Shown piece after piece: positions 46,247-55,335 of a DNA stretch of 64,000 nucleotides (the first letter of the stretch is position 1; the number at the start of each line of letters is the position of its first letter). Under the pieces are notes generated by a model that saw only the letters and a program-made list of their open reading frames with translations, ran no database searches and was not told the DNA's origin. A program made the translations under genes and the position numbers. The DNA is from Aquimarina sp. ERC-38 (GTDB lineage: Bacteria; Bacteroidota; Bacteroidia; Flavobacteriales; Flavobacteriaceae), in NCBI RefSeq assembly GCF_026222555.1, contig NZ_CP098511.1:4011501-4075500 (forward strand), read 5' to 3'.

Positions 46247-47428
46247 TTATGTATACGTAAAAGTGCCATGTTCGCTTTTAATGGTTAGTTTTTTAGAAGT
46301 TGAGGCTTCTACCCTACCTATTATTTTTGCTTCTACTGAAAAGCTATTACTAAAGGCAATAATATCTTCGGCGATTTCAGGAGTTACGTATAATTCCATA
46401 CGATGCCCCATGTTGAATACCTGGTACATTTCTTTCCAATCGGTACCTGAATTTTTCTGAATTAATTGAAATAAAGGTGGAGTGGAAAATAAATTATCTT
46501 TTATAATATGAAACTGGTCTATAAAGTGTAAGATCTTAGTTTGTGCGCCACCACTGCAATGTACCATCCCATGAATTTTACTACGATCTGTATTTTTTAG
46601 GATTTCTTGTATAATCGGTGCATAAGTTCGTGTAGGGGACAATACCAATTTCCCGGCATCTAGTGGTGTATTCTTAACCGGATCAGTTAATTTTGCTGTA
46701 CCGGAATATACTAATTGTTCAGGCATCTGGTGGTCGTAACTTTCCGGATATTTTTTGGCTAACTCTTTAGAAAAAACATCATGCCGGGCTGAAGTTAATC
46801 CGTTGCTTCCCATACCTCCGTTATATTCGGATTCATAGGATGCCTGACCGAAAGAAGCCAAGCCTATAATTACATCGCCTTCCTGTATATTTGCATTGTC
46901 AATCACCTGCGAACGTTTTATACGAGCAGTAACCGTGGAATCAACAATCAGGGTTCTCACCAAATCCCCCACGTCTGCCGTTTCTCCCCCGGTAGCATGA
47001 ATATTGACACCAAATTTTCGTAAATCTTCCAGTAATTCTTCGGTACCGTTAATAATTGCTGAAATGACTTCCCCAGGAATTACATTTTTATTCCGACCGA
47101 TAGTTGAAGACAGCATAATGTTATCTGTGGCACCTACGCATAAAAGGTCGTCGATATTCATAATAAGGGCATCTTGTGCGATTCCTTTCCATACAGTTAG
47201 ATCACCCGTTTCCTTCCAGTACATATAAGCCAGTGACGACTTAGTTCCGGCACCATCTGCGTGCATGACCAGGCAATGCTCCTGGCTTCCGGTCAAATAG
47301 TCCGGAACAATTTTACAAAACGCTTTGGGAAACAAACCTTTATCAATGTTTTTAATAGCATTGTGAACATCTTCTTTAGAAGCGGAAACACCCCGCCCCG
47401 CGTATCGATTGCTTACCTCCCGGCTCAT
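46247..47428 (-). CDS. purM: Phosphoribosylformylglycinamidine cyclo-ligase (AIR synthetase)
   Basis: PurM, 393 residues, makes aminoimidazole ribonucleotide from FGAM with ATP in purine synthesis. Family segments: the N-terminal YAGRGVS and DVHNAIKNIDKG, HADGAGTKSSLAY, MNIDDLLCVGATD, the GGETADVGDLVRT loop (ATP/Mg site), GLASFGQASYESEYNGGMGSNG and the C-terminal MVHCSGGAQTK and FNMGHRMEL. Somewhat longer than E. coli PurM (345), as usual in Bacteroidota. Confidence 0.94.
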   Translation of the reverse strand: MSREVSNRYAGRGVSASKEDVHNAIKNIDKGLFPKAFCKIVPDYLTGSQEHCLVMHADGAGTKSSLAYMYWKETGDLTVWKGIAQDALIMNIDDLLCVGATDNIMLSSTIGRNKNVIPGEVISAIINGTEELLEDLRKFGVNIHATGGETADVGDLVRTLIVDSTVTARIKRSQVIDNANIQEGDVIIGLASFGQASYESEYNGGMGSNGLTSARHDVFSKELAKKYPESYDHQMPEQLVYSGTAKLTDPVKNTPLDAGKLVLSPTRTYAPIIQEILKNTDRSKIHGMVHCSGGAQTKILHFIDQFHIIKDNLFSTPPLFQLIQKNSGTDWKEMYQVFNMGHRMELYVTPEIAEDIIAFSNSFSVEAKIIGRVEASTSKKLTIKSEHGTFTYT

Positions 47429-47489
47429 TATTATCGTTTTATTATTGCAGATGCAAATCTACTGTATTTCTAAAGTTTTCTTTGAGTTT

Positions 47490-49697
47490 CTATAAAGTAA
47501 ATAGCAACTCCCGGTATTTTGTTAAGGGCCAAAGTTCGTTATCCACTACTAATTCCAATTTATCACAATGGTAGCGTATTTCTTCAAATAAAGGTAATAC
47601 TTGATTGCAATAAGCGGAGGCTTTATGATCAAGATCCGTTGTACTATTTGCTATTTTTCTTTCTGAAGTCATTGCATTTACTTTACTGTTTATGGCCTCT
47701 ATATGCCCTGAAATTTTTTCAATAATGCCGAGTTGCTCTTTAGCGTAATTTTTGAATTCTTTTCCATAAAGGTCTTTTAACCCGGCAACATTTTTGATTA
47801 ATAAATTCTGGTATCGTATGGCGGTTGGAATCACATGATTTCTGGCAATATCACCAAGTACCCTACCTTCAATACGAATACGCATGACGTATTCTTCAAT
47901 TTCGATTTCGTAGCGGGCCTTACTTTCTACCTCATTCATTACTTTCATTTCCTGAAACAAGTCCAAAGATTTCTTTGATATTTTTGCTTTTAAGGCTTCC
48001 GGGGTAGAACGGTTATTACTTAATTTTCTTTTAGAAGCTTCGGCAATCCATTCCTCACCGTAGCCGTTTCCTTCAAAGAGAATATTTTTGGACTTTTTAA
48101 TATATTCCCGTAAGACATTAAAAACCGCTTCGTCTTTTTTTAAGTTTTTTGTATCAATCAATATATCCACTTCAATTTTAAATTCCTTAAGCTGCTTGGC
48201 AACAATAGTATTTAAGATCGTCATAGGATTAGCACAATTTGCATTGGACCCTACCGCCCTAAATTCAAATTTATTTCCAGTAAAGGCGAAGGGGGATGTC
48301 CGGTTACGATCGGTATTATCCAGCAGTATTTCCGGTATTTTACCTACTACGTTTAATTTAAGTTCGGTTTTTTCTTTTGGGGATAATTTACCAGTAGTCA
48401 CCCCTTCTAGTTCCTTTAAAACTTCGGTCAGTTGCTTCCCTATAAATACGGAGATAATCGCCGGCGGTGCTTCATTAGAACCTAAACGATGGTCATTTCC
48501 GGCAGAGGCAACCCCGGCACGCATCAATTCTTCATAATCATTAATTGCTTTGATCGTATTAACAAAAAAGGTAAGAAACTGCAAGTTACTCATAGGGGTT
48601 TTACCAGGACTTAATAAGTTGACCCCCAGATTGGTTTTTAAAGACCAGTTGTTATGTTTTCCGGAACCATTTACGCCGGCAAAAGGTTTTTCATGTAATA
48701 ATACTTTAAACTGGTGCTTTAGGGCAATTTTATCCATTAAATCCATGATCAGCGAATTGTGGTCTACTGCCAAATTGGTTTCTTCATGAATAGGTGCAAT
48801 TTCAAACTGATTAGGTGCGACTTCATTATGACGCGTTTTTATAGGGATACCTAATACTAAGCATTCTTGTTCTAACTCGCGCATAAAAGACAATGCCCGG
48901 GTAGGAATACTACCAAAATAATGGTCTTCTAGTTGTTGCCCTTTGGCCGAAGAATGACCCAATAAAGTACGACCCGTCATAACCAAATCCGGACGGGAAT
49001 TTACCAAAGCCCGGTCAATTAAAAAATATTCTTGTTCCCAACCCAGGGAAGCATTTACTTTTTTTACATTTTTATCAAAATATTTTGCAATAGCAGTGGC
49101 GGCAGTATCTACCGCTTGAAGCGCTCGTAACAACGGGGTTTTATTATCCAGGGCTTCTCCAGTATATGCCACAAAAACGGTCGGGATACAAAGTGTTGTC
49201 CCATAGACAAATGCAGGTGAGGTAGGATCCCAGGCGGTATACCCACGAGCTTCAAAGGTATTTCTAATACCGCCGCTAGGAAAAGAAGAAGCATCCGGCT
49301 CTTGCTGTACCAGTTGGTTTCCACCGAAGCGTTCCATCCCCTCATTTTCATTAATCGTATGAAAAAAAGCATCGTGTTTTTCGGCAGTTACCCCAGTTAA
49401 AGGTTGAAACCAATGGGTATAATGTGTTGCCCCTTTGGATAACGCCCATTCTTTCATGGCCATGGCGATCTGATCGGCTATTTTACGATTGATCTTACTA
49501 CCTTGTTCGATAGCATCCTTTACACTCTTTAAAGCTTCGGTAGTGAGATGCTGGCGCATTTGTTTTTTATTAAAAACCTGCGTCCCGAAAATCCCGGATC
49601 TTTTCTCTTTTTCTATTACTAATATAGGTTTTCGATGTAAAGTTTCGTGTAACGCCTGAAATCGTAAAGTAGCCATATTCACTATAAATTTTAACAC
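47490..49697 (-). CDS. glnN: Type III glutamine synthetase
   Basis: GSIII (GlnN), 735 residues, makes glutamine from glutamate, ammonia and ATP. Diagnostic GSIII segments: GGIRNTFEARGYTAWDPTSP, VNASLGWEQEYFLID (metal Glu), KTRHNEVAPNQFEIAPI, HEKPFAGVNGSGKHNNWSL (ATP/glutamate loop), NDHRLGSNEAPPAIISVF and NRTSPFAFTGNKFEFRAVGS. The 250-residue C-terminal helical region typical of GSIII is complete. Divergent from the GSII gene at 49897, with a shared 199-bp control region. Confidence 0.95.
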   Translation of the reverse strand: MLKFIVNMATLRFQALHETLHRKPILVIEKEKRSGIFGTQVFNKKQMRQHLTTEALKSVKDAIEQGSKINRKIADQIAMAMKEWALSKGATHYTHWFQPLTGVTAEKHDAFFHTINENEGMERFGGNQLVQQEPDASSFPSGGIRNTFEARGYTAWDPTSPAFVYGTTLCIPTVFVAYTGEALDNKTPLLRALQAVDTAATAIAKYFDKNVKKVNASLGWEQEYFLIDRALVNSRPDLVMTGRTLLGHSSAKGQQLEDHYFGSIPTRALSFMRELEQECLVLGIPIKTRHNEVAPNQFEIAPIHEETNLAVDHNSLIMDLMDKIALKHQFKVLLHEKPFAGVNGSGKHNNWSLKTNLGVNLLSPGKTPMSNLQFLTFFVNTIKAINDYEELMRAGVASAGNDHRLGSNEAPPAIISVFIGKQLTEVLKELEGVTTGKLSPKEKTELKLNVVGKIPEILLDNTDRNRTSPFAFTGNKFEFRAVGSNANCANPMTILNTIVAKQLKEFKIEVDILIDTKNLKKDEAVFNVLREYIKKSKNILFEGNGYGEEWIAEASKRKLSNNRSTPEALKAKISKKSLDLFQEMKVMNEVESKARYEIEIEEYVMRIRIEGRVLGDIARNHVIPTAIRYQNLLIKNVAGLKDLYGKEFKNYAKEQLGIIEKISGHIEAINSKVNAMTSERKIANSTTDLDHKASAYCNQVLPLFEEIRYHCDKLELVVDNELWPLTKYRELLFTL

Positions 49698-49831
49698 AAA
49701 GATACTATATGTTAAATTATTAAAATTCTATTTTCTCACGTTTCAAATTGAAATATTTATAAAATACCCTGAAAAATTATGGGTAGTTGACAAAAATTAA
49801 TGAAATTTTATATTTTAACCCCTTATTTTTT

Positions 49832-49861
49832 TTGGTTATTCTAAAAGACAGTTTATTTTTG
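49832..49861 (+). promoter_or_regulatory. Promoter of the GSII gene
   Basis: TTG at 49832-49834, 19 bp, TATTTTTG at 49854-49861, an excellent match to the Bacteroidota promoter consensus. Start codon 35 bp downstream. Confidence 0.65.
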
Positions 49862-49896
49862 AATTCTTTAAGAATTAAATTACAACGTCTTTTATT

Positions 49897-50904
49897 ATGA
49901 GTAAGTCAAAATTGGAATACATTTGGTTGGATGGGTATAAGCCTACTGCCAACTTAAGAAGTAAAACTAAAGTTGAAGATGATTTTAGTGGTAAGTTAGA
50001 AGACTGCCCGATATGGTCTTTTGACGGAAGTTCTACCAAACAGGCAGAGGGTGGTTCATCTGATTGCCTATTAAAACCTGTTGCTATTTATCCGGATCCG
50101 GCAAGAAGAGACGGTTATTTAGTGATGACCGAAGTTTTAAATGCGGATGGTACTCCACATGAATCTAATTCCAGGGCTACTATTGATGATGATGGAGACT
50201 TTTGGTTCGGTTTTGAGCAGGAATACTTTATCATGGATAAAAAGACGCAATTACCACTAGGATTTCCGGTAGGGGGTTATCCTGGTCCTCAGGGAATGTA
50301 TTACTGTTCCGTAGGTGGGTTAAATACTCACGGACGAGCTTTTGTTGAAGAACATGCTAATTTATGTATTAATGCAGGTTTAAATTTTGAAGGAATTAAC
50401 CAGGAAGTTGCCAGTGGACAGTGGGAATTTCAATTATTTTCTAAAGGTGCTAAAGAAGCCGGTGATGAAATCTGGGTTGCCCGATATTTATTAGACCGTC
50501 TTACGGAGAAATACGGATATTATATTGAATACCATCCTAAGCCTATCAAGGGAGACTGGAATGGTTCCGGAATGCATGCAAATTTCTCAAATTCTATCTT
50601 GAGAACTTGCGGGTCAAAAGAGGTTTATGAAAAGATTTGTGAAGCCTTTAGACCAGTAACTAAAGAGCATATTGAAGTATACGGTGAGTTTAATGACCAA
50701 CGATTAACGGGTGAACACGAGACGCAATCTATACATGAGTTTTCTTATGGTGTATCGGATCGAGGTGCTTCTATCCGAATCCCGATTATTACCGTAGAAA
50801 AAGGTTGGAAAGGTTGGTTAGAAGACCGTAGACCCGCATCTAATGGTGATCCTTATAAAATTGCTGCTAGAATTGTAAAAACAGTAAAGTCTGCAGATGT
50901 ATAA
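49897..50904 (+). CDS. glnA: Type II (eukaryote-like) glutamine synthetase
   Basis: A 335-residue GSII-type glutamine synthetase with the short beta-grasp N-terminus (LEYIWLDGYKPTANLRSKTK) and PIWSFDGSSTKQAEGGSSD. Catalytic/metal residues in FWFGFEQEYFIMD, the GINQEVASGQWEFQLF segment, GDWNGSGMHANFSN, NDQRLTGEHETQSIHEFSYG and SDRGASIRIPI. GSII enzymes are mostly eukaryotic but regular in flavobacteria. Makes glutamine in the cytoplasm. Divergent from glnN; own promoter and a strong terminator, so monocistronic. Confidence 0.95.
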   Translation: MSKSKLEYIWLDGYKPTANLRSKTKVEDDFSGKLEDCPIWSFDGSSTKQAEGGSSDCLLKPVAIYPDPARRDGYLVMTEVLNADGTPHESNSRATIDDDGDFWFGFEQEYFIMDKKTQLPLGFPVGGYPGPQGMYYCSVGGLNTHGRAFVEEHANLCINAGLNFEGINQEVASGQWEFQLFSKGAKEAGDEIWVARYLLDRLTEKYGYYIEYHPKPIKGDWNGSGMHANFSNSILRTCGSKEVYEKICEAFRPVTKEHIEVYGEFNDQRLTGEHETQSIHEFSYGVSDRGASIRIPIITVEKGWKGWLEDRRPASNGDPYKIAARIVKTVKSADV

Positions 50905-50943
50905 TTCTGACAGTTAAAATTTGTCTATTTTGTTAAACGTAAG

Positions 50944-50983
50944 ACACCTCTTTGTATATTTTTATACTTAGAGGTGTTTTTTT
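50944..50983 (+). terminator. Rho-independent terminator of the GSII gene
   Basis: Perfect 8-bp stem ACACCTCT / AGAGGTGT with an 18-nt loop that itself can pair (TATATTTTTATA), then a run of T. Confidence 0.8.
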
Positions 50984-51099
50984 ATAGTTCCAGTTGTTTT
51001 TTAAATTTTAGGGATTGCCGTCTGGATACTTCTATAACCTGTTGATTTGTCAAGATAACTTGTAACTTGCCGTCGAACCATGGGGTGACCTAGAAAAAA

Positions 51100-52509
51100 C
51101 TATCTTGATTTTTCTAACACCCAATCAGAGATAAGTTGAAGTGCTTCTTTATTAAAAGTTTCTTCATTAGTACCGTATTCACTGGTAGCTCCGGTTTCTG
51201 ATTTTTGAAACAAATGATTAAGACCTTCTAACTCTTTTATGGTATGATCCGTATTACCTGAACTTTCTAAGATATTCTTAATTGCAGGTAGATTTAGTTC
51301 AGGAATGACTTGAATATCCTTAGAACCATTTAATACTAGCACCGGTATTTTTATTTGAGATAAATAGTTTTTTGGTTCGGATTTTAAAAAATTTCGCATC
51401 CAGGGATCATTTGCTAATTGTTTTGCTTGTTTCTCAATGAGTTGTAAGGGTATTTGACTTTGCAGAACCGTATCTAAGGTAGCGTGATATGCTTCGGTTC
51501 TATTTTTAATACGTTGAACTGTTTGCACAGGATCTTCTTCTGCTATAATTTCAGATAATACAATTTCCATAAACTGATCATTAGTACTGATAAAAGATTC
51601 AGGGGTGCCAGCCAATTCCTGTGACTTCCGGGTTTGGGATTTTATGATTTCTTTTCCATTGACTCCGGGACCTGCTAATAGTACTATAAATTTAATTTCT
51701 TTGTTTGTCGAAGCTACCATAGGAGCAATTAGCCCCCCTTCGCTATGTCCAATCAAACCGATCTTACTGACGGACAGGTCTTTTCTGTTTGTAAGAAAAC
51801 TGACGGCAGCTTCTACATCACTAGCAAAATCCGAAGTAATTGCTCCTTTAAAAACACCTTCACTTTTTGCAGTACCCCTATCGTCATAGCGTAAAACTGC
51901 AATTCCGCGACGGGTCAAATGATCAGCAAGTATCAGAAAGGGGCGATGATTCAGAATCTCTTCATTTCTATCTTGAGGTCCGGAACCGGAAATTAATATC
52001 ACTACCGGTGGATTTTTAACTTCTTTAGGGAGTGTCAACGTACCTGAAAGTTCGATATTTCCTGCATTTTTATTGGTAAACGTTATTTGTTCTGAAATAT
52101 AAGGATACGGAGGCTTCGGATCTTGCTTTCGCGGTGACGGTTTAGCAATTTGAGCATTCGTTTTTATAAAAGTTAATGGAGTGGTATACTCGGACTGTTT
52201 AAAAACACCTTCCATCCGGTCGTTTTGTAGTCTTCCTTTATATATAATATTTAGTGATCTTACTGTGATAGTGACAGAGTCTGATTTATGTTGTTTAAGT
52301 AATGTGGGTATTTCAGCAGGGGATTGTTTCGGACTAATCAAGACGGTTTTAGTTTCGTTACCTTCTTCGGTGACTTTTAAGATTAAAGGTAATTCTCCCG
52401 CAGGTGTTTTTAAATTTCCTTTCCATACCCCTATCATACTTTGTGAGGATATTGTATGAGTAATAACAAGGGTAAAAATAAAATGTAAGAATAATTGAAT
52501 TTTGATCAT
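51100..52509 (-). CDS. Secreted alpha/beta hydrolase
   Basis: A 469-residue exported protein: signal peptide about 1-22 (ending TISSQ), an N-terminal beta-rich domain (about 25-130, MIGVWKGNLKTPAGELPLIL) and an alpha/beta hydrolase domain. The oxyanion region is ILISGSGPQDRNEE, the nucleophile elbow is GHSEGG, Asp is expected in LNGSKDIQVIPELN and the catalytic His in GLNHLFQ. This two-domain layout is that of Bacteroidota esterase/peptidase-like hydrolases of the YjfP/DUF-type; substrate unknown. No operon partner. Confidence 0.87.
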   Translation of the reverse strand: MIKIQLFLHFIFTLVITHTISSQSMIGVWKGNLKTPAGELPLILKVTEEGNETKTVLISPKQSPAEIPTLLKQHKSDSVTITVRSLNIIYKGRLQNDRMEGVFKQSEYTTPLTFIKTNAQIAKPSPRKQDPKPPYPYISEQITFTNKNAGNIELSGTLTLPKEVKNPPVVILISGSGPQDRNEEILNHRPFLILADHLTRRGIAVLRYDDRGTAKSEGVFKGAITSDFASDVEAAVSFLTNRKDLSVSKIGLIGHSEGGLIAPMVASTNKEIKFIVLLAGPGVNGKEIIKSQTRKSQELAGTPESFISTNDQFMEIVLSEIIAEEDPVQTVQRIKNRTEAYHATLDTVLQSQIPLQLIEKQAKQLANDPWMRNFLKSEPKNYLSQIKIPVLVLNGSKDIQVIPELNLPAIKNILESSGNTDHTIKELEGLNHLFQKSETGATSEYGTNEETFNKEALQLISDWVLEKSR

Positions 52510-52648
52510 GATGATGCTTTTATATTTCCAAGTGATTTAACTTCTTCTATAAAAGTAATATTTAAGTATATAAAGTATTTTAGAATATGTGCAACGGTTG
52601 ATTTAAAGGTGTAAACGGTTTGTTATGGCTTAATTAATACTAAAGATT

Positions 52649-52870
52649 GATAGTTTCTGGTAAAGATTCAAGATCGCCATCGCTTCTAGAATCAAGACTA
52701 CTTATTAAAATTCTAGAAACTAATATCATAAAATCATTCACTTTAAGGAAAGCAAATTATTTTTAAATAAGTAAAAAAGCAATCTTCAAACCTTTAGAAA
52801 TTTGGAATCACTTTAACTTAATGTAGGATGTACTTTATAAACTTTTATTTGTTTTAAACGGACACTAATA
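52649..52870. mobile_element. Family-1 miniature element, reverse orientation, duplication decayed
   Basis: About 222 bp in reverse orientation: GATAGTTTCTGGTAAAGATT at the left and ACGGACACTAATA at the right. Interior recognisable (GCTTCTAGAATCAAG, AAAAAGCAATCTTCAAACC, GGAATCACTTT). No matching 9-bp repeats (flanks ACTAAAGAT and ATGAATACC). Lacks the GC-rich hairpin. Most of the gap 52510-52911 is this element; 52510-52648 shows nothing else. Confidence 0.75.
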
Positions 52871-52911
52871 ATGAATACCTTAAATTTTGGTGTTATTTGA
52901 TACTATTTTAG

Positions 52912-53868
52912 CTATAAAAAAGCCATTACTACAAAACCAGCATAGCATACGAAGATTACCAGTCCTTTTAACTTACCGATTTGCATTCGCTGAGGTAGTA
53001 AAGCTAAAGGCAAAAGACACAATGCAAATCCTAACATCCAGAAAATATCGACGTTAATTAATCGTTCGTCTGCCACACGGATAGGTTGAATAACGGCAGT
53101 AATTCCCAAGACAGAAGCAATATTAAAAATGTTGGAACCAATTAAATTTCCTAAAGACAGCGCCTTTTCCTTTTTAAGTGCCGCAATTATTGAAGCAGCT
53201 AGCTCAGGCACACTGGTTCCTACGGCTACCATGGTGAGACCAATAACTGCTTCAGTTACTCCCAGGGATAAGGCAATTTCTTTTGCACCTTGTACTAGAA
53301 ATTCAGATCCAAAATAAAGGGCTACGCCGCCAATTAGCAACCAGAGGTACATTTTAAAATTTGATACTTGTTGTAAGGTAGTATCCACTTCATCATCAAT
53401 TGGTAATTCTTCTTTTTTTGCGCGCCTAATTAGAAAAAACAGGTATACCGCCAATAATAATAATAAAATAAATCCTTCCCATCGATCTAGTACTCCGTTT
53501 ATGATCAGAAATATATATAATATTATAGATAAGCCTACCATGACGGGCCAATTGTACCTAAAGAAATCCCGGTCTATGGCAAGGGTCGAAATCATAGCGG
53601 TAATCCCCAATACCAATCCAATATTTGCAATATTAGAACCGATAACATTACTTAAAGAAAGGTCAGCCGACCCATCTAGTGCCGCTTGTAAACTTACCAA
53701 TAATTCGGGTGCTGAGGTAGCAAATGAAACTACGGTCAGGCCGATGACCATTTTAGAAAGGTTCAATTTAAACGAAAGGGCTACGGAAGCTCTTACAAGA
53801 TACTCCCCTCCTAGTACTAAAAGGAAAAAACCTAAAATTACCAGACCGATATTAATCCACATATGCAA
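52912..53868 (-). CDS. Calcium/sodium antiporter of the CaCA (YrbG) family
   Basis: A 318-residue inner-membrane exchanger with about ten membrane segments in two repeated halves. The two alpha-repeat signatures are clear: GLTVVSFATSAPELLVSLQA with DLSLSNVIGSNIANIGLVLG in the first half, and GLTMVAVGTSVPELAASIIA with ALSLGNLIGSNIFNIASVLG in the second. Exchanges Ca2+ (or K+) for Na+. Downstream direction faces a family-1 element. Confidence 0.93.
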   Translation of the reverse strand: MHMWINIGLVILGFFLLVLGGEYLVRASVALSFKLNLSKMVIGLTVVSFATSAPELLVSLQAALDGSADLSLSNVIGSNIANIGLVLGITAMISTLAIDRDFFRYNWPVMVGLSIILYIFLIINGVLDRWEGFILLLLLAVYLFFLIRRAKKEELPIDDEVDTTLQQVSNFKMYLWLLIGGVALYFGSEFLVQGAKEIALSLGVTEAVIGLTMVAVGTSVPELAASIIAALKKEKALSLGNLIGSNIFNIASVLGITAVIQPIRVADERLINVDIFWMLGFALCLLPLALLPQRMQIGKLKGLVIFVCYAGFVVMAFL

Positions 53869-53946
53869 TTGTTAATCCATGCGAATATACTACAACTTGA
53901 TAAGTTGCAAAGATGCATCTGTTAGGAATGTAGACTCTTTTGGTAT

Positions 53947-54188
53947 CCTAAGTGTCTGGTAAAGCTTCAAGACCCGCCTGCGGACGGGCAGGTCGCTATC
54001 GCTTCTAGAAACAAGAATCAAGACTAATCATTATAGTATTGAAATTCAATATTGTAATAAATATTAACGTTAAAGAACAAATTACTTTTAAAGAAGTGAA
54101 AAAGCAACCTCCAAACAGTTCAAAATTTAGAATTACCTTATCTTACTATGCCTTCTAAACTTTTACTTGTTTCAACCGAAAACTAATG
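53947..54188. mobile_element. Family-1 miniature element, reverse orientation, duplication decayed
   Basis: About 242 bp in reverse orientation from CCTAAGTGTCTGGTAAAGC to CCGAAAACTAATG. Carries the GC-rich hairpin CCCGCCTGCGGACGGGCAGG near 53973-53992 and the shared interior. Flanking 9-mers (TTTTGGTAT, TTTACAAAT) do not match. It fills most of 53869-54364; a few dozen AT-rich bases remain on either side. Confidence 0.8.
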
Positions 54189-54364
54189 TTTACAAATAAT
54201 AAAAGAAGTTCTATTTCTTATAAAGTATCCTTTTTTTGTACTGCCATTAGGTGATAAGGTAAGTGTAGATGTCAATTTTTCGTTGGCTTAGCATCGTATC
54301 TATTTTGGTATGTATTTTGCAACACCGGAATCTGAAAATCGTAAATAAAATAAATATAACTAGT

Positions 54365-55138
54365 ATGAAAAAAACAATGATCATAGGAGCTTGTGTACTA
54401 GGTATGCTTTCTCCAATAGTAACAAATGCCATTACTCATCAGCCTTATACTGAAAAGGTTCAAGTATCTGATGCCATTACTGCAACGATTAGTAAAAGTA
54501 CGACGGAAAAAGAACTGGAAGATCTACAGGATTTTTTTGCTGAAAATGATATAGAGTTGATCATTAAAAAAATAGAATTTAATGATCAAAAGGAAATTAC
54601 AGGTTTAAGTATTGTCCTAAAAAAAGGGAATTCTCAAAGTAATTATACGGCCAACTCCAATCGACCTATTGAAGACTTGGAATTAGGGTATAAAGACAAT
54701 AATTTATTTATTTCGAATTCCGGGATGTTTGATATTGCTTCCTGGCAAAACCAATCTAATTTTACTCATCCTTCTTTCAAATCTCTGGATAGTATTATGA
54801 AGAATGGCGGATTAGCGATGGATATGGCGGATTTTAAAGATCAAATTATGAATTCTATGAGTATGTTTGAAAATATGCAGGATATGAATGGTATGAGTTC
54901 TTTACAAGATTTTTTTAATGATGCCAGAGGAACTACTAAAAAATTCCAATTTAAAAATGATCCAAACCTGGATAAGTTAATTATTATTGACGGTGAAGAA
55001 AGTGATTTTGATACCTTGGATCAATTAGCAAAAGATGATCAAATAGATAGCGTAGATTTTTTAAAGTCAGCTACGGCTATTAGTATTTATGGTGACAAAG
55101 CAAAAGATGGTGCTGTTATTGCGACTACTAAAAAATAA
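54365..55138 (+). CDS. Exported hypothetical protein with plug-like C-terminus
   Basis: About 257 residues from ATG 54365 (a longer in-frame start at 54269 gives 32 residues without signal-peptide character before the real signal MKKTMIIGACVLGMLSPIVT). The mature part is acidic and Asn/Met-rich with no enzyme motif. The C-terminal segment VDFLKSATAISIYGDKAKDG followed by AVIATTKK resembles the plug-type tail (YG-x-xA-x-DG-V-I-I-x-T-K) found in TonB-dependent receptors and in some M56-peptidase/BlaR1-like proteins of Bacteroidota. It is not a receptor itself (too short, no barrel). Function unknown. Confidence 0.7.
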   Translation: MKKTMIIGACVLGMLSPIVTNAITHQPYTEKVQVSDAITATISKSTTEKELEDLQDFFAENDIELIIKKIEFNDQKEITGLSIVLKKGNSQSNYTANSNRPIEDLELGYKDNNLFISNSGMFDIASWQNQSNFTHPSFKSLDSIMKNGGLAMDMADFKDQIMNSMSMFENMQDMNGMSSLQDFFNDARGTTKKFQFKNDPNLDKLIIIDGEESDFDTLDQLAKDDQIDSVDFLKSATAISIYGDKAKDGAVIATTKK

Positions 55139-55169
55139 TCTTCTTGGAATTTTAAAAAGGATTACAGAT

Positions 55170-55234
55170 AGTCCGAGTTCATCTAAAGTTTTTTGTAAAC
55201 AGTAAAAGTCTTTAGATAAACCCGGACTTTTTTT
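55170..55234 (+). terminator. Long-stem terminator
   Basis: Stem AGTCCGAGTTCATCTAAAG / CTTTAGATAAACCCGGACT with two mismatches and a roughly 22-nt loop, followed by a T run at 55228-55234. Ends the 54365 gene. Confidence 0.7.
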
Positions 55235-55335
55235 ATTTACTATTACCTCTGATGCATTTAGATAATAATTCTTATAAAATCCATTCGGTCAAGGTGGTTT
55301 AACACTTTTTAAATGTACTAGGGTGATTTATAGAA

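Noticed and set aside
54269..54364. Upstream extension of the exported protein
   Set aside because: A proper signal peptide starts at the ATG at 54365; the extra 32 residues would precede it.
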